From Aquilaria yunnanensis (taxonomy: Eukaryota; Streptophyta; Magnoliopsida; Malvales; Thymelaeaceae), in NCBI GenBank assembly GCA_039654915.1, contig CM077597.1:92320001-92384000 (forward strand): a DNA stretch of 64,000 bases. The letters are read 5' to 3'. The translations under genes and the position numbers were made by a program. Positions within the stretch are counted from its first letter, which is position 1. The number at the start of each line of letters is the position of its first letter. The notes beneath the pieces are model-generated. The model was not told the DNA's origin. It ran no database searches and saw nothing but the letters and a program-made list of their open reading frames with translations. Shown here piece by piece: positions 23,761-35,639 of this stretch.

Positions 23761-23904
23761 ACTATAGCGTTATGCGATAGCGTGCGAACTTGGACAAAAC
23801 TTGCTCAAACATTCCCATCCCAAGTTCAATTTCACATGGGTCTTGTTTCTACTTCATCCAGGCACATAATACTACATTTCTATACATTATTTGAGCTAAA
23901 TTAA

Positions 23905-25929
23905 TATCACGCCCCAAAACCCATCATAAGAGTCTCGGGATGATGACACTCCGCATACTTAAGGAAATAAATTTTTCCTAAGCACACAAGGCTAAATATT
24001 TCAAATAATTCCAAACTTATGAAATTCTATTCTAAGAATAAGTGGCAGAGCAACCACAATTCTTGAAACTGAGACGTAATCCATAAGATTTTAAAGCTGT
24101 AAGGAATGAAACAAAATCCAAAGAGTTTTCTAAACATAAATAAATTTCTAATAGTAGTACTAATGAAATACTTTTAATTGTCTTGAACTGCTGCTGGTCT
24201 TGTAGTTGCTCCCGCTAGCTAACTCAAACTACTACTGATCTATGTGACAGGGTAAAACGGGGTGAGTACGAATACCCAGCAAGTGGCGGATTTTGAAAAC
24301 AGAAATACAATATCCAAAATATATAGGGATCAAGCAAAAATAATTCTTGTAAAATAGTAACAAAAACTTTAACAGAAGATATTTGAACAGTCAGAACATA
24401 ATCAATGTAATAGCAATTTTGAGAGCTGAGGAAATAATATTTGTAAATAAAATCCTTAACCAAAACAGAGCAGTTCAAAGCAGAATAGTAGAACAGAAAT
24501 TTAGAACAGAGTGGGTGAGGTGATCACCGTGACTACACTTAAACCGTTGTAGTGCATCCAGAATCGTTTAAGAATCGCCAACGATCAAGCGCTCTGAAGG
24601 ACCAGTCCTAAAAGTAGTGCACTGCAGAATAGAACAGAACAGAGTACCCTACGTGGAGGGTTTAAAACTACACTTTCCCAGTAGTACGGGTACAAAACCA
24701 ACATTCACCAAAACGGAGTTGGAACAAAAATTTAGAGTATTACGATTGTTATAAAATTTCAGTACAAAACATCACAATCAAAACATACATAATCCCAGCT
24801 TGTTTAATCAAACATAATAGCTTGCTTAAATAAGATAAAATTCGAATAAGCAGATAAACAAGTAAATTAATAAAACACTTGGAAAACAATTTCAGAATAA
24901 AACTTGTAATTGAAAACTCTTATTCTGATTAAAAATTTATTTAATGCAAAATAGCTTTAAATCAAAATATTGAAATTTACTAAGTTGGAAATTTTAACAT
25001 TTTGAAGAAATAATATGTACATAATATCAAAAAAATTTAGCTTTTTTCTTTTAGAAATGGTAGTAGCTACTTACCTCAATATGCAATTTTTGAACTCCTA
25101 AAATAATTGTTTAGCCACCTAAAATAATTATGTAAAAGTTTATGTCAAAACATAATCAATTCAAAAAATAACCAGAAATCACTTGCTAAAAGTGACCTAA
25201 ATGAATGTTTCTGGAACCTAAGAATTCACTGAAGTATTGTTAGAAGCCTTAGGGACTGACACTGTGATTAACTCGATTATATCCTTCAACATTCTACTTC
25301 CAGTGACCAAGTTGTAACATTTTAGACTATTAGGTATCGATGAACCCGCTTGTAAGCCTTAAGGACCTAAATGTCATTATACCAATTTATACCCAGAAAC
25401 ACAATTCCTCGTCTTCTCCGATTCAAACCTTCTGCTACTTTCTCATTTGCACCATGCCCAACCAAAATCTCCACAAATTTATTTATAATCCATCCGAAAC
25501 AATCTTAATAATCAATTGACACTTCCAATCATTAAAATAAATTATCATCAACCATGTCATTAACCTAAATCCTTCTTCAAGTTTAATGAAAAACTAGCAT
25601 ATGTATTAAAAAATAACTAATAATCACTCATTAAAAATTCTTCTTTTGTTGAAAAAACTTCACAGATTGCTCTCACTTGGTCCTCAATTGATGGTTTCTT
25701 ATTTCACTTCTTCAATACAAAGGAATAGGTAGATGAGATTGTGAAAGAAATAACTAAACCCTAATTATTTCTTATTTCTCCCCTTTTATAATTTGTTTCC
25801 GTCTCTCCCTTCCCTTTTCATGTTTCCACTTTTTTTTTTTATTTCCCTTGCTATTTTTTTTTCTTCTTTTGGGCCTTAACCTAAATACCCAAAATAATAA
25901 AATAGACTAAATTGGGTTGAGTTGTTACA
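23905..25929 (-). repeat. 3' LTR of the nested gypsy element
   Basis: It is homologous along its length to 29874-31890 (2025 versus 2017 bp). The outer end reads TATCACGCC where the partner has TGTCACGCC, so the terminal TG is mutated. The inner end is TTACA, followed by the polypurine tract. Confidence 0.93.
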
Positions 25930-25942
25930 TCCTCCCCCCCTT
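25930..25942 (-). promoter_or_regulatory. Polypurine tract of the nested gypsy element
   Basis: The minus strand reads AAGGGGGGGGAGGA-like sequence directly before the 3' LTR start TGTAACAAC. Confidence 0.85.
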
Positions 25943-25952
25943 AAAATAAGTT

Positions 25953-26348
25953 TCATCCTCGAAACTTACCTTCATTGATGAAAAAAAATTGATACTTCAC
26001 GCGCATCTTTTCTTCGTGTTCACAAGTAGCTTCTGATAAAAAATGTCTTTCCCATCGAACTTTCATAAATAGGATGGTGCGTCTCCTTAATATTATCTTC
26101 TCTCGATCAAGAATCTTTACCGACCGCTCCTCATATGTCAAATCTGGCTTAATGTTGATTGGTTGATGTTGAAATATGTGATCGGGGTCATGCATATGCT
26201 TAAGTAGCGTCGATACATGAAACACATTGTACACTCCTAATAAAGATAGCAGCAGTGTAACTCTGTAAGCGACATCCCTAACTCGATCTGGAATTTCAAA
26301 AGGACCCACATATCTTGGGCTTAATTTCCCACACTTTCTGAACCTCAT
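25953..26348 (-). pseudogene. Integrase C-terminus with GPF module and chromodomain
   Basis: The frame opens with a GKLSPRYVGPFEI segment. It continues through VYNVFHVSTL and DLTYEERSVKILDRE and ends in a chromodomain-like MKVRWERHFLSEATCEHEE. The canonical EATWE is EATCE here, so an aromatic-cage-region Trp is lost. The layout equals that of the fragment at 6630-7268, and both belong to chromoviruses. It shares a reading frame with the upstream integrase pieces but is cut off from them by stops. Confidence 0.85.
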
Positions 26349-27614
26349 AACTTATTTTGTTGGTGACACTTTAATGTAAATGCTCTCCCCAACCTCAAAC
26401 TCCAACACTCGTCTTCTCATATCAGCATAACTCTTTTGTCTGCTCTGTGCAATCCGTAAGCGATCACGAATAATTTAATTCTTCTCTACCATCTCTGTAA
26501 TTATATTTGAACTCAAAATTTTTCGATCATCTATATCATTCTAACATATTGGTGATTTGCATCTCGGTCCATACAATGCCTCATATGGTGCATTCCAATG
26601 CTAGACTAATGGCTATTATTATAGGCAAATTCAATAAGCGCTAAATGATCATCCTAATTACATCCAAAGCCTAGCACATGAGCTCAAAGCATATTCTCAA
26701 GAATTTGAATAGTTCGTTTTGACTGGTCATCAGTTTGAGGATGATGAGCAGTGCTAAAATTGAGTTGAGTTCCTATGGCCTTCTGCAATTGTTCCCAAAA
26801 TCTTGACACAAACCGTGAATCTCTATCTAAAACAATAGATAAATGGGGCACCATGTAGGCGGACGATCTTTATAACATATAACTTAGCTAACTTCTCTAA
26901 ACTTACACCATCTTGGAATGGCAAAAAGTGGGCAAATTTAGATAAATGATCAACAATCACCCAAATAACATTTTTACCTCTGGTAGTCCTTGGAAGTCCT
27001 CCAGCAAAATCCATAGTGATGTGTTCCCAGTTCTGTTCAGGAATTGAAAGAGGCTGCAAAGGTCTTGAAGGCTTTTGATGTTCCGTTTTGACATGCTGGC
27101 AAGTCTGACACTTTGGAACAAATTTAGCAATCTCCTTCTTCATTCATTGCCACAAAAAATGCTCCCGTAGATCTCTATACATTTTAGTTCCACCTGGATG
27201 CACAGTGTAAGGGGTATTATGTGCCTCTCTCATAATTTCTTCCTTCAAAGTCCCATCTCTAGGGATGTATAGCCGAGCACCAAACTTTAGAAATCCACCT
27301 TCATGAATACGAAATCTTGGATGCCTCCCTTGTGCAACTTCTTCTTTCAACTTGTTAATTCCTTCATATGATCTTTGAGAAATTTTGATCATCTCAATTA
27401 AAGTTGGTTGAACCATCAAGTTAGCAAACACACTACTGACACCATCTATTATAATTTCTACTCCCAACTTCTGTAGATCATTAAGAATAGTTTTTTTATT
27501 AGTAAGTAAAGAAGGTAATGAGCCCGATGACTTACGGCTTAAAGCACCAGCAACAACATTTGCCTTGCTAGGGTGATAGCAAATATTCAAATCATAATCT
27601 TTCAACAACTCCAA
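26349..27614 (-). pseudogene. Gypsy RNase H end and integrase, broken
   Basis: Reading 5' to 3', the RNase H to integrase linker (LLKDYDLNICYHPSKANVVA, then GALSRK) is followed by the integrase zinc-binding region with HNTPYTVHPGGTKMYRDLRE and CQTCQHVKTEH. The start of the catalytic core follows with its first Asp in ITMDFAGGLP. A stop separates 27144 from 27143. Below 26823 the core continues only in pieces with several stops: the region of the second Asp and of the HPQTD-type motif is readable as broken fragments at about 26690-26830. No intact catalytic unit remains. Confidence 0.85.
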
Positions 27615-28124
27615 CCACCTCCACTACCTTAGGTTTAATTCCTTCTGTGTGAAGATATATTGTAAACTCTTGTGATCAGTAAACACCTTACCGGAAGTAC
27701 TATAGAGATAGTGTCTTTAGATCTTCAAGGAAAAGACAACTGCAGCTAATTCCAAGTCATGCGTAGGATAATTCTTCTCGTATGGCTTCAACTGCCTAGA
27801 GACATAGGCAATAACTCTTTCATTCTGCATAAGTACACAACCTAAACCAATATGTTTAATCATCACAATAAATTTCATAACCTTCAGTTCTAGATGGGAT
27901 GGTAAGGACAGGTGAAGTGACTAATCTTTGCTTCAACTCCTAGAAGCTTTTTTGACAATCTTCAGTTCACTTATACTTAGCATTCTTTTGAACCAATTGT
28001 ATAGAGGCATGGCCAAGGTCGAAAATCCTTCAACGAACCAATGATAGTAACCGGCTAAACCAAAAAAGCTATGAATTTCAGCAATATTAGAGGGTCTAGC
28101 CTAATTCACCACTGCTTCAACTTT
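27615..28124 (-). pseudogene. Gypsy RNase H region, heavily damaged
   Basis: Recognisable phrases on the minus strand are [11 protein letters not shown] near 27735 and FTDHKSLQYIFTQKELNL near 27640-27685. Both are RNase H landmarks of Ty3/gypsy elements. Multiple stops lie between them. Confidence 0.75.
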
Positions 28125-28961
28125 CTATGGATCTACGAACACTCCATCTTTTGAAATTGTATGGCCAAGAAAAGAAATTTTCTCCAACCAAAACTCACAT
28201 TTTTTGAATTTTGCATATAACTCCTTCTCCCTTGATGTTTGTAAAATAATTCTCAAATGATCCTCATGCTCCTTTGGACTTTTAGAATAGACTAAAATAT
28301 CATCGATAAAGACAACAAGAAATTGGTCTAAATAAGGCTTGAAAACCCGATTCATCAAGTCCATAAAAACAACCGGTGCATTCATTAGACCAAATGGCAT
28401 GGCCACAAATTTATAATGGTCATACCTGATTGTAAAAGCAGTCTTGGGTATATCTTCAGCCTTAATCTTCAGTTGGTGATACTCAAACCTCAAATCAATT
28501 TTAGAAAATACTTGTGCACCTTGCAGCTGATTGAACAAGTCATCAATACGAGGCAATGATACTTGTTGTTGACAGTCACTTTGTTTAGTTCACGGTAGTC
28601 AATGCAAAGCCTCAAACTTTCATCTTTCTTCTTCACGAACAAAATAGGTGCACCCCACGGTGAAACACTAGGTCGAATGTAGCCTTTATCGAGCAACTCT
28701 TGCAGTTGTACCTTTAAACTCTTTCATCTCTGCAAGTGCCATTTGGTAGGGAGCCTTAGAGATTGGGGTAGTCCTCAACTCAAGATCAATGGAAAATTCA
28801 ATCTCTCGATTAGGGGCCAACCCAGAAATTTCCTCAGGAAAGATGTTAGAAAATTCCTTGGCAATAGGAATGTCTTCCAGCTTTAATTCAGGTTGGCTAG
28901 TATCTTTGATGAATGCCAAATATCCTTGATAATCCTTTCTTAACAACCAACACGCATGCAT
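28125..28961 (-). pseudogene. Gypsy reverse transcriptase, frameshifted
   Basis: RT blocks appear in order: [12 protein letters not shown], a pivot into another frame for [20 protein letters not shown] and [12 protein letters not shown], then back to the first frame for [32 protein letters not shown] and the catalytic FIDDILVYS. Two compensating frameshifts (near 28690 and 28530) move the reading frame out and back. In the SKIDLR-type block the usual GYHQ is EYHQ. The FIDD aspartates are retained. Confidence 0.9.
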
Positions 28962-29012
28962 AGTAGAGATAAGACCAATTAGGATGCATTGCCAATTGCC
29001 GGAAAAGATGAC

Positions 29013-29348
29013 TTATGGTTCATTAGGAACATGAAATACTACTTTCCTTTCATGGCAGTCAACCGAGGCATGGTTTGTCGATAACCAGTCCTTCCCTAAA
29101 ATCAGATCAAAGTCCATTATATCCAGCCTAATCAAATTCATAGGCATATTTCTTTCCCCAAGTTTGACTACACACCCTTTATAAATAGAATTAGTGACAA
29201 CAGACTTTTTTAAAGAGGTCTCGATAGATAGTTCAAAATCTAATGGCTCCAACACACATGACAATCGAGCAAAAAACTTTGGTGATGCAAAAGAATACTT
29301 GGCACCAGAATCAAACAAGGCATGAGGATAAACAGAACTGATTTTCAC
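29013..29348 (-). pseudogene. Gypsy aspartic protease domain
   Basis: The catalytic triplet lies in ALFDSGAKYSF near the start. The distal flap and the DFDLILGKDWLSTNHASVDC segment follow, as usual for plant gypsy proteases. The domain itself is open. A stop-containing gap of about 50 bp separates it from RT in the same frame. Confidence 0.85.
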
Positions 29349-29469
29349 CGTACCTGAAACAACTGCATTAGAGTCATTTGCATCATGCTAAGTAAATGCA
29401 TATATCCGGCCTCAAACTTGTAGCTTTGCTACACCTCCTTTTTAATCTTGCTTCTTCAGAGCTGGTAAA

Positions 29470-29625
29470 TTACTCCTTGCCTGGAAGCTTCGATAAGGAT
29501 TTCTGGTCTTTAGCTGTTTACAATCGGCAATCAGATGGTCTTTCTTTTCACAATGGAAACAGCCGCCAGTCTTCCAGTGACAGTCACCAAAATGAAAATT
29601 TTCACAATGGTCACACTATGGCACA
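29470..29625 (-). pseudogene. Gag zinc-knuckle remnant
   Basis: The minus strand reads a CDHCENFHFGDC finger followed by GCFHCEKKDHLIADCK. The second has perfect C-x2-C-x4-H-x4-C spacing. These are the nucleic-acid-binding knuckles at the end of Gag in chromoviruses. The rest of Gag is deleted. Confidence 0.8.
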
Positions 29626-29857
29626 TCTTGACGCATAGAAAACTCCATGATAGGTTGGTGAAAGATTTGGTTTCTTTGTTACATTTCCAAATGGTTTGCT
29701 TGAAGATCCACTAGGTTTATTTTTCCCTTTTTTGACATGAAAAAAGGACCTAGCTACCTTTTCGCTATGATAGCAGTCTCCACTATATTTCGATATCTAA
29801 GCGCAACAAAAGCTTAGCATTTCCCTAATCTAAGGTCTTTAGGTTTATTGAACCTAT

Positions 29858-29869
29858 GCTCTAATACCA
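29858..29869 (-). promoter_or_regulatory. Primer-binding site of the nested gypsy element
   Basis: The minus strand reads TGGTATTAGAGC a few bases inside the 5' LTR end. This is one mismatch from the TGGTATCAGAGC complement of the initiator-Met tRNA 3' end used by many plant LTR elements. Confidence 0.9.
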
Positions 29870-29873
29870 CTTC

Positions 29874-31890
29874 TGTCACGCCCTAAAACCCACCATAGGA
29901 GTCGTGGGACGATGACACGCCACATACTTAAGAAAATAAATTTTTCCTAAGCATGCAAGGCTAAATATTCCAAATAATTCCAAACTTATAAAATTTTCTT
30001 TTGATAATAAGTGGCAGAGCAACTACAATTCTTGAAACTGAGACATAATCGATAAGATTTTAAAGCTCTAAGGAATGAAACAAAATCCAAAGAATTTTCT
30101 AAACATAAATAAATTTCTAATAGTGGTATTAACGAAATACTTTTAATTGCCTTGAATTGCTGCTGGCCTTGTAGTCACTCCCATTAACTAACTCGAACTA
30201 CTCCTGATCTGCGTGACGGGGTGAGCACGAATGCCCAGCAAGTGATGGATTTTGAAAACAGAAATACAATATACAAAATATATAGAGATCAAGTAAAAAT
30301 AATTCTTGTAAAATAATAACATAAACTTTAGCAGAAGATATTTGAACAGTCAGAACATAATCAATGTAGTAGCAATTGTGAGAGATGAGTAAATAATATT
30401 TGTAAATAAAATTATTAACCAAAATAGAGCAGTTTAAAGTAGAATAGCAGAATAGAAATTCAAAGCAGAGTGGGTGGGGTGATCACCATGACTATACTTA
30501 AACCGCTGTAGTGCGTCCAGAATCATCTAAGAATCGCCAACAATCGAGCGCCCTGAAGGACTAGTCCTAAAAGCAGTTTACTAGAAAAACAGAACAGAAC
30601 AAAATAACCTACGTGGAGGGTCCAAAACTACACTTTCTCAATCGTACCAGCACAAAACCAATACCCACTAAAATGGAGTCGGAATAAAAATTTAGAGTAT
30701 TACGATTGTTATAAAATTTTAATACAAAACATCACAATTAAAACATACATGATCCTAGCTTGTTTAATCAAACATAATATATTGCATAAATAAGATAAAA
30801 TTTGAATAAGCAGATAAACAAGTAAATTAATAAAACACTTGCAAAATAATATCAGAATAAAAATTGTAATTGAAAACTCTTATTCTGATTAAAAATTTAT
30901 TTAATGCAAAATAGCTTTAAATTGAAATATTGAAATTTACTAAGTTGGAAAACTTAACTTTTTGAAGAAATAATATGTACATAATATCAAAACAATTTAT
31001 TTTTTTTCTTTTAGAAATGGTAGTAGCCACTTACCTCAATATGCAATTTTCCAACTCCTAAAATAATTGTTTACCACCTAAAATAATTATGTAAAAGTTT
31101 ATGCCAAAACATAATCGATTAAAAAAATAACCAAAAATCACTTGCTGAAAGTAACCTAAATGAATGTTTCTGGAACCTAAGAATTCACTGAAGAATTGTT
31201 AGAAGCCTTAGGGACTGATACTATGATTAACCCGATTATATCCTTCAGCATTCTACTTTCAGTGACCAAGTTGTAATCTTTTAGACTATTGGGTGTCAAT
31301 GAACCCGACTCTAAGCCTCAAGTACCTAAACTGTCATTATACCAATTTATAACCAGAAACATGATTCCTCGTCTTCTCCGACTCGAACCTTCTGTTACTC
31401 TCTTATTTTCACCATGCCCAGCCAAAATCTCCCCAAATTTATTTCTATGCATCCGAAACAATCCTAATAATCAATTGACCATTCTGATCATCAAAATAAA
31501 TTATCATCAACTTTGTCATTAACCTAAATCTTTCTTTAAATTTAAAGACAAGCTAGCCTATGATTTGAAAAATAACTAATAATTACTCATCAAATATTCT
31601 TCTTTTACTGAGAAAATTCACAGATTGCTCTCACTTGATCCTCAATTGATGGTTTCTTGTTCCCCTTCTTCAATACAAAAGAATAGGTAGATGAGATTAT
31701 GAGAGAAATACCCAAACCCTAATTATTTCTTATTTCTCTCTTTTTATAACTTGTTTCCATCTCTCCCTTCCCTTTTCGTGTTTCCACTTCTTTTTCTTGT
31801 TTTTTTATTTCCATTGCTTTTTTTTTCTTTTGGGCCTTAACCTAAATACCCAAAATAATAAAATATACTAAATTAGGTTAGGTTATTACA
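29874..31890 (-). repeat. 5' LTR of the nested gypsy element
   Basis: It runs from TGTCACGCC at 29874 to TTACA at 31890 on the plus strand. It pairs with 23905-25929 with moderate point divergence and a few small indels. Confidence 0.93.
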
Positions 31891-32592
31891 ATTAACTTGA
31901 ACCCTTACCTCAAATTTAGCCACAAAAGCAAGAATCAAAGCACAAGCTCACTTGAGCTCAACCAAGCTCCCTTGAGTTCCAATCCTAAAACCAACATGAT
32001 ATGGCACCAAGAACCTCAAATCAAGACCATTTCTTGCTACACAAAAAACTTAGAACCAACTCCAACAAAACCAAAAGCTTACATTAGATTTAAGCTCAAA
32101 ACAAGCATCAAAGAGCCATTTTGGGAGCATGAAAACCAAGAACAAGTTGGAGGTTTGTTGGATTTACCTTGGGGCCTTCAAATTCAACGAAAACTTGTGG
32201 AATTGGGGAGTTCTGGAGCATAAATTCTAGTGGGGAGAGGGAGCTACGAGTTTGGGAAAGAAACAAATGGTACAAGGGAGTCAAACTTCCAAAAATATCT
32301 TAACCACTCCCACTAAGGCACACTTTTTGTTTTCTTGCACCTTAGCCCTCAAGTTCTCTCTTGTTTCACTTTAGTCACTAAACACTCACCCAAAACCATG
32401 CTTCCTTGGTCCTAATTACCAAATGTCCCTTTTTACTCTTAGGTGCCAAACCACACTTAGAAACTTATTTTTATTTAACTTAGCTTGTCTTTCTTACTTA
32501 ACAAGGTGCTAACTTGAGGTACTTAAGTAAAAACACTTAAATAAAAATACTTACCCGGTCAAAACCCGTCATTGACTAGGAGAGTTGTCACA

Positions 32593-33880
32593 ACTTGGAC
32601 CTAAATCTGAAACCACATGACTTAAATCTGATACCATTTTACCTAATTTGATATTACTTAACATAAATATAACACCACAAAAACCTATAATTAACACCAC
32701 TTAACCTAAAGATAGTACCACTTGCACTTAACTTTAATACTAAATGGCCTAATTCGGACACCATTAGAACTTGACATTCATACCACTTGGCCTAAACATG
32801 GTACCACTTGAACCTTAATCTGATGCGACTTGAACTTAAATCTGATGCTACTTGAGCCTTAATTTAATATCACTTAAGCCTAAAATTGATACCACTTGAC
32901 CTATAGATGGCACCACTTAAACCTTAATCTGAAACCACTTGAACCTAATGATACCACTTGACTTTATACTACAGAAACATGAAATTCATACCAGTTGGCC
33001 TAAACATGGTACGAGTTAAAGCTTAATCTGATACCATTTGAACTTAATGATACCACTTGTCCTTATACCACAAGAACACGAAATTCATACCACTTGACCT
33101 AAATATGGTACCATTTAAACCTTAATATGATACCATTTGAATCTCAATCTAATACCACATGAACATGAATTTAATACCACTTGACATATAGATGCTACCA
33201 ATTGAACCTAAATGTGATACCACTTGACCAAAATCTGAAAGCACTTAACCTAAATGTAATAGCACTTGAACCCAAATCTGTTACCATTTAATCTTAACAT
33301 GATATCATTTGAACCTAAATCTGCTATCATTTGACATAAATCCAAAACCACTTGAAACTTAAATTTGATACCACATGAACTAAATGTAATACCACTTGAT
33401 CTGAATCTGATACCACTTAACCTAAGTATGACACCATTTAAAACTAAATCGATTATCAATTGACCTTATTTTGATACCATTTAAACCTAAAATTCAATAC
33501 TTCTTGACCTAGATGTGATTCCATTTGATCTAATTCAGATAGCAGTTAACCTAAATATGATATCACTTGAACCTAAATTTACTACCACTTAATGCTAATA
33601 TAATGCAACTTGAACCTAAATATGTTACCATTAACCTCAATTTGATACAACTTGACCTAATTTTGATATCACATGAACTTGAATAGGGAAGCACATAACC
33701 TAAATTTGGTACTGCATAACCTCATTCCCATATCGTATAACCTGAATCTGGTACCACCTAACTTAATTATACTAACACAACCTAAATATAGTACCAATTA
33801 AACTCATTCCCGTTCCACCATACCTAAATTCGTTACCAATTAACCTAATATAAGCACCATGTAACCTATAACGTACAATA
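32593..33880. repeat. Degenerate minisatellite, right part, upstream of the JIP23-like gene
   Basis: Dozens of imperfect ~21-22-bp units with consensus near ACCTAAATCTGATACCACTTG fill the block and fade out near 33880, about 210 bp before the TATA box at 34092. Some local higher-order blocks recur, such as 'aacatggtacCACTTGAACC' near 32790, 33005 and 33100. Confidence 0.85.
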
Positions 33881-34091
33881 GTGGTTGCGAGTCATTCCTT
33901 AATTTTTTCATGTATTGCTAAACTTCGAAGCTTAGGTTCTTAAATGACAAAAAGTGAAAAGTTTGAGGGAAAGAGGGAAAAGTGCCTGTCCAGCTACGGC
34001 TACAGTATTTTAAGGATCCTCATCCAACATGTTTTTTCTTTTCTTTTTTCTTTGTTTTGTTATTGTTTTCCTCCATCTAGAAGAATCTGAC

Positions 34092-34098
34092 TATAAAT
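34092..34098 (+). promoter_or_regulatory. TATA box of the JIP23-like gene
   Basis: TATAAAT within CTATAAATACC lies 107 bp before the ATG. This would put transcription start near 34120 and give a 5' leader of about 80 nt. Confidence 0.7.
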
Positions 34099-34204
34099 AC
34101 CCGAGGAAGAAGCATGTGAGCCCATCAAAGTTAACGAGTGGGGAGCTAACTATTTTATCTGTGTAGCTAGCTAAAGACCAGCGTACATCATTTTCTGCAG
34201 GGAA

Positions 34205-34843
34205 ATGGCGACGAACGTGTTCGGAAACCCCGTCACAGACATGACCTTGGAGGCGCTGCCGGACTACGAGGGCAAGAAAATAACTCGCTACGACCGAGCC
34301 CTGGTGGCGCTCAACATGAAGAACGCCGAGAACAAGTCCGTCAACGCCCGCACGTACTTGGACAACCTGAAGATCAGCTCCGGGAATGGCGTCTCGACCA
34401 AGTGCCTCATCTACAACGCCACGGGAGCGACCATGGCATTCGTCCGCACCTACGACTGGTTCGGCCACATCGGCGAATCCCCCTACCCCATGGAGATCGC
34501 CAACGGCCAGTGGGGTGCCTTTTTCCACACCAAAACAGCCAGTGCCGCTTCGGGCTCCAATGGGGCGGTGGTATACCGCCTGAAGGGCCTCGACGGCGCG
34601 GCGGACGTTGACTGCATGATGTGCTGGTCCACTGTGTGGGGGCCCTGGTACTCCAACAAGTGCTACGCAGAGATCCGTGAGGCGGGCCACTTCAACAACA
34701 CCGTATGGGGCGTCATCGACAGGAAAAATAGTAAATCCGGCCTCCAGTGCGTTGAAACATACGGCAATTTTCAGGCCGCCCTGGCCATGGGCGCCGAAAC
34801 TACGTCCGTCTGGGAGGCCGTCGTCAAACTTAAACAACCTTAA
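34205..34843 (+). CDS. 23-kDa jasmonate-induced protein-like (JIP23 family)
   Basis: An intact single exon encodes 212 residues. Features match the plant family named after barley JIP-23: an N-terminal helical part with DRALVALNMKNAENKSVNA (about 30-48), IYNATG (69-74), DWFGHIGESPYP (84-95), NGQWGAF (100-106), AVVYR (121-125) and WSTVWGPWYSNK (141-152). The length is typical. There is no signal peptide or membrane segment, so a soluble intracellular protein is expected. Family members are induced by jasmonate or stress; their biochemical activity is not established. The ATG has G at -3 and +4. A TATA box precedes it, and an AATAAA-type signal lies near 35068. The exon is far more GC-rich than its surroundings, which also creates a long antisense ORF that I reject. 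Whether jasmonate controls this copy cannot be read from the sequence. Confidence 0.85.
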   Translation: MATNVFGNPVTDMTLEALPDYEGKKITRYDRALVALNMKNAENKSVNARTYLDNLKISSGNGVSTKCLIYNATGATMAFVRTYDWFGHIGESPYPMEIANGQWGAFFHTKTASAASGSNGAVVYRLKGLDGAADVDCMMCWSTVWGPWYSNKCYAEIREAGHFNNTVWGVIDRKNSKSGLQCVETYGNFQAALAMGAETTSVWEAVVKLKQP

Positions 34844-35639
34844 ATGAAAATTACCAAAGGATCCGTGCTACCATATCTTCCCCCCGCTCGCAGAGCAGTT
34901 TGCTGCTTCATGTTATATTTTTTTAAAGAAAAAGATCTGTTTTCTGTTTTAAGTTCATTGGAGTTTCTGTTTAGTTTCATTTGTGTTTGATTTGTTGGTA
35001 CTTGGTGAAGTACTCACCCGAATGTATGCCCGCTATTCCGATTTCATTTCCATGTTTAAAATTATGCTAAATAAAATTGAGGGCTTTACTTGTGAAGAAT
35101 TTTTTTTTTTTTATGCGAGCATTAGAATTTTCATAATTTATTGTTACTGTAACTTATTTTTTTCGTCTGAAAAATTAATAGAGTAATATTTTTTAAATAA
35201 TGTGATTTTTTCCTTAATTTGTATATCAATTAAGTTATATACTTTAAGAAGCTAAAAAAATACTTATAAAAATATTTTATAAAACACTGACAGTTCTATT
35301 TTTATTTTTTTAAGTTTGGTATACAAAAAATACATAAAAATATTTTCTTTTGCAAAAAATTATTCAAGCAATTATCAAGTATCTAAAGCATTAATTTTCA
35401 AATAATATCAATTCTTGATGATCAGCTTAATTTGTGTCTTAATTTTTATGCTTATTTTAGGCTACTTTTATTGTTGATAAGTATTTTATTATCTTAATTT
35501 GTTTAGTTTTTTATTTTATTTAAATTAAGGGTTCTATCAAAGGAGTTGACTAGGAGTAAAAGAACTAAATTGCAGGAAGTTGTAAAAGTAAGAAGTGCAG
35601 TTGACTAAAACAGAGGCTTTAATTTATTAGTTGGGCTTG
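34844..35639 (+). other. 3' UTR of the JIP23-like gene, then AT-rich spacer
   Basis: A polyadenylation-like CTAAATAAAATTG lies at about 35067-35079. Beyond it the sequence is AT-rich with homopolymer runs and no recognisable gene. Confidence 0.45.

Larger units (their letters stand above)
23905..31890 (-). mobile_element. Complete but decayed Ty3/gypsy chromovirus, 7986 bp
   Basis: Two long terminal repeats bracket an internal region on the minus strand. Its gene order is zinc knuckle, protease, reverse transcriptase, RNase H, integrase, chromodomain, the Ty3/gypsy order. A 5-bp duplication ATTAA flanks the element (23900-23904, 31891-31895), a primer-binding site lies beside the 5' LTR, and a polypurine tract lies beside the 3' LTR. 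The outside sequence is LTR C, so this insertion is younger than LTR C. Stops and a frameshift interrupt pol. Most of gag is missing, since only about 230 bp separate the primer site from the zinc knuckle. The element could not move on its own. Confidence 0.93.
22263..32592 (-). repeat. Solo LTR (copy C), split by a nested gypsy element
   Basis: 22263-23904 plus 31891-32592 together form a full-length relative of LTRs A and B (about 2.34 kb). It ends AGGAGAGTTGTCACA and is flanked by ACTTG duplications. Minisatellite DNA abuts both ends directly, with no primer-binding site or polypurine tract. It is therefore a solo LTR left by LTR-LTR recombination. The first bases at the left edge are degenerate (GG rather than TG). 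Confidence 0.85.

Noticed and set aside
29396..29638. 80-codon plus-strand ORF
   Set aside because: It is antisense to the gag zinc knuckles of the nested gypsy element.
32593..33880. CRISPR-like array
   Set aside because: Units abut without unique spacers and vary freely, and the DNA is plant nuclear. It is a minisatellite.
34091..34837. 248-codon minus-strand ORF opposite the JIP23-like gene
   Set aside because: It mirrors the GC-rich coding exon, has no recognisable domain, and the plus-strand frame matches a known family with its own TATA box.
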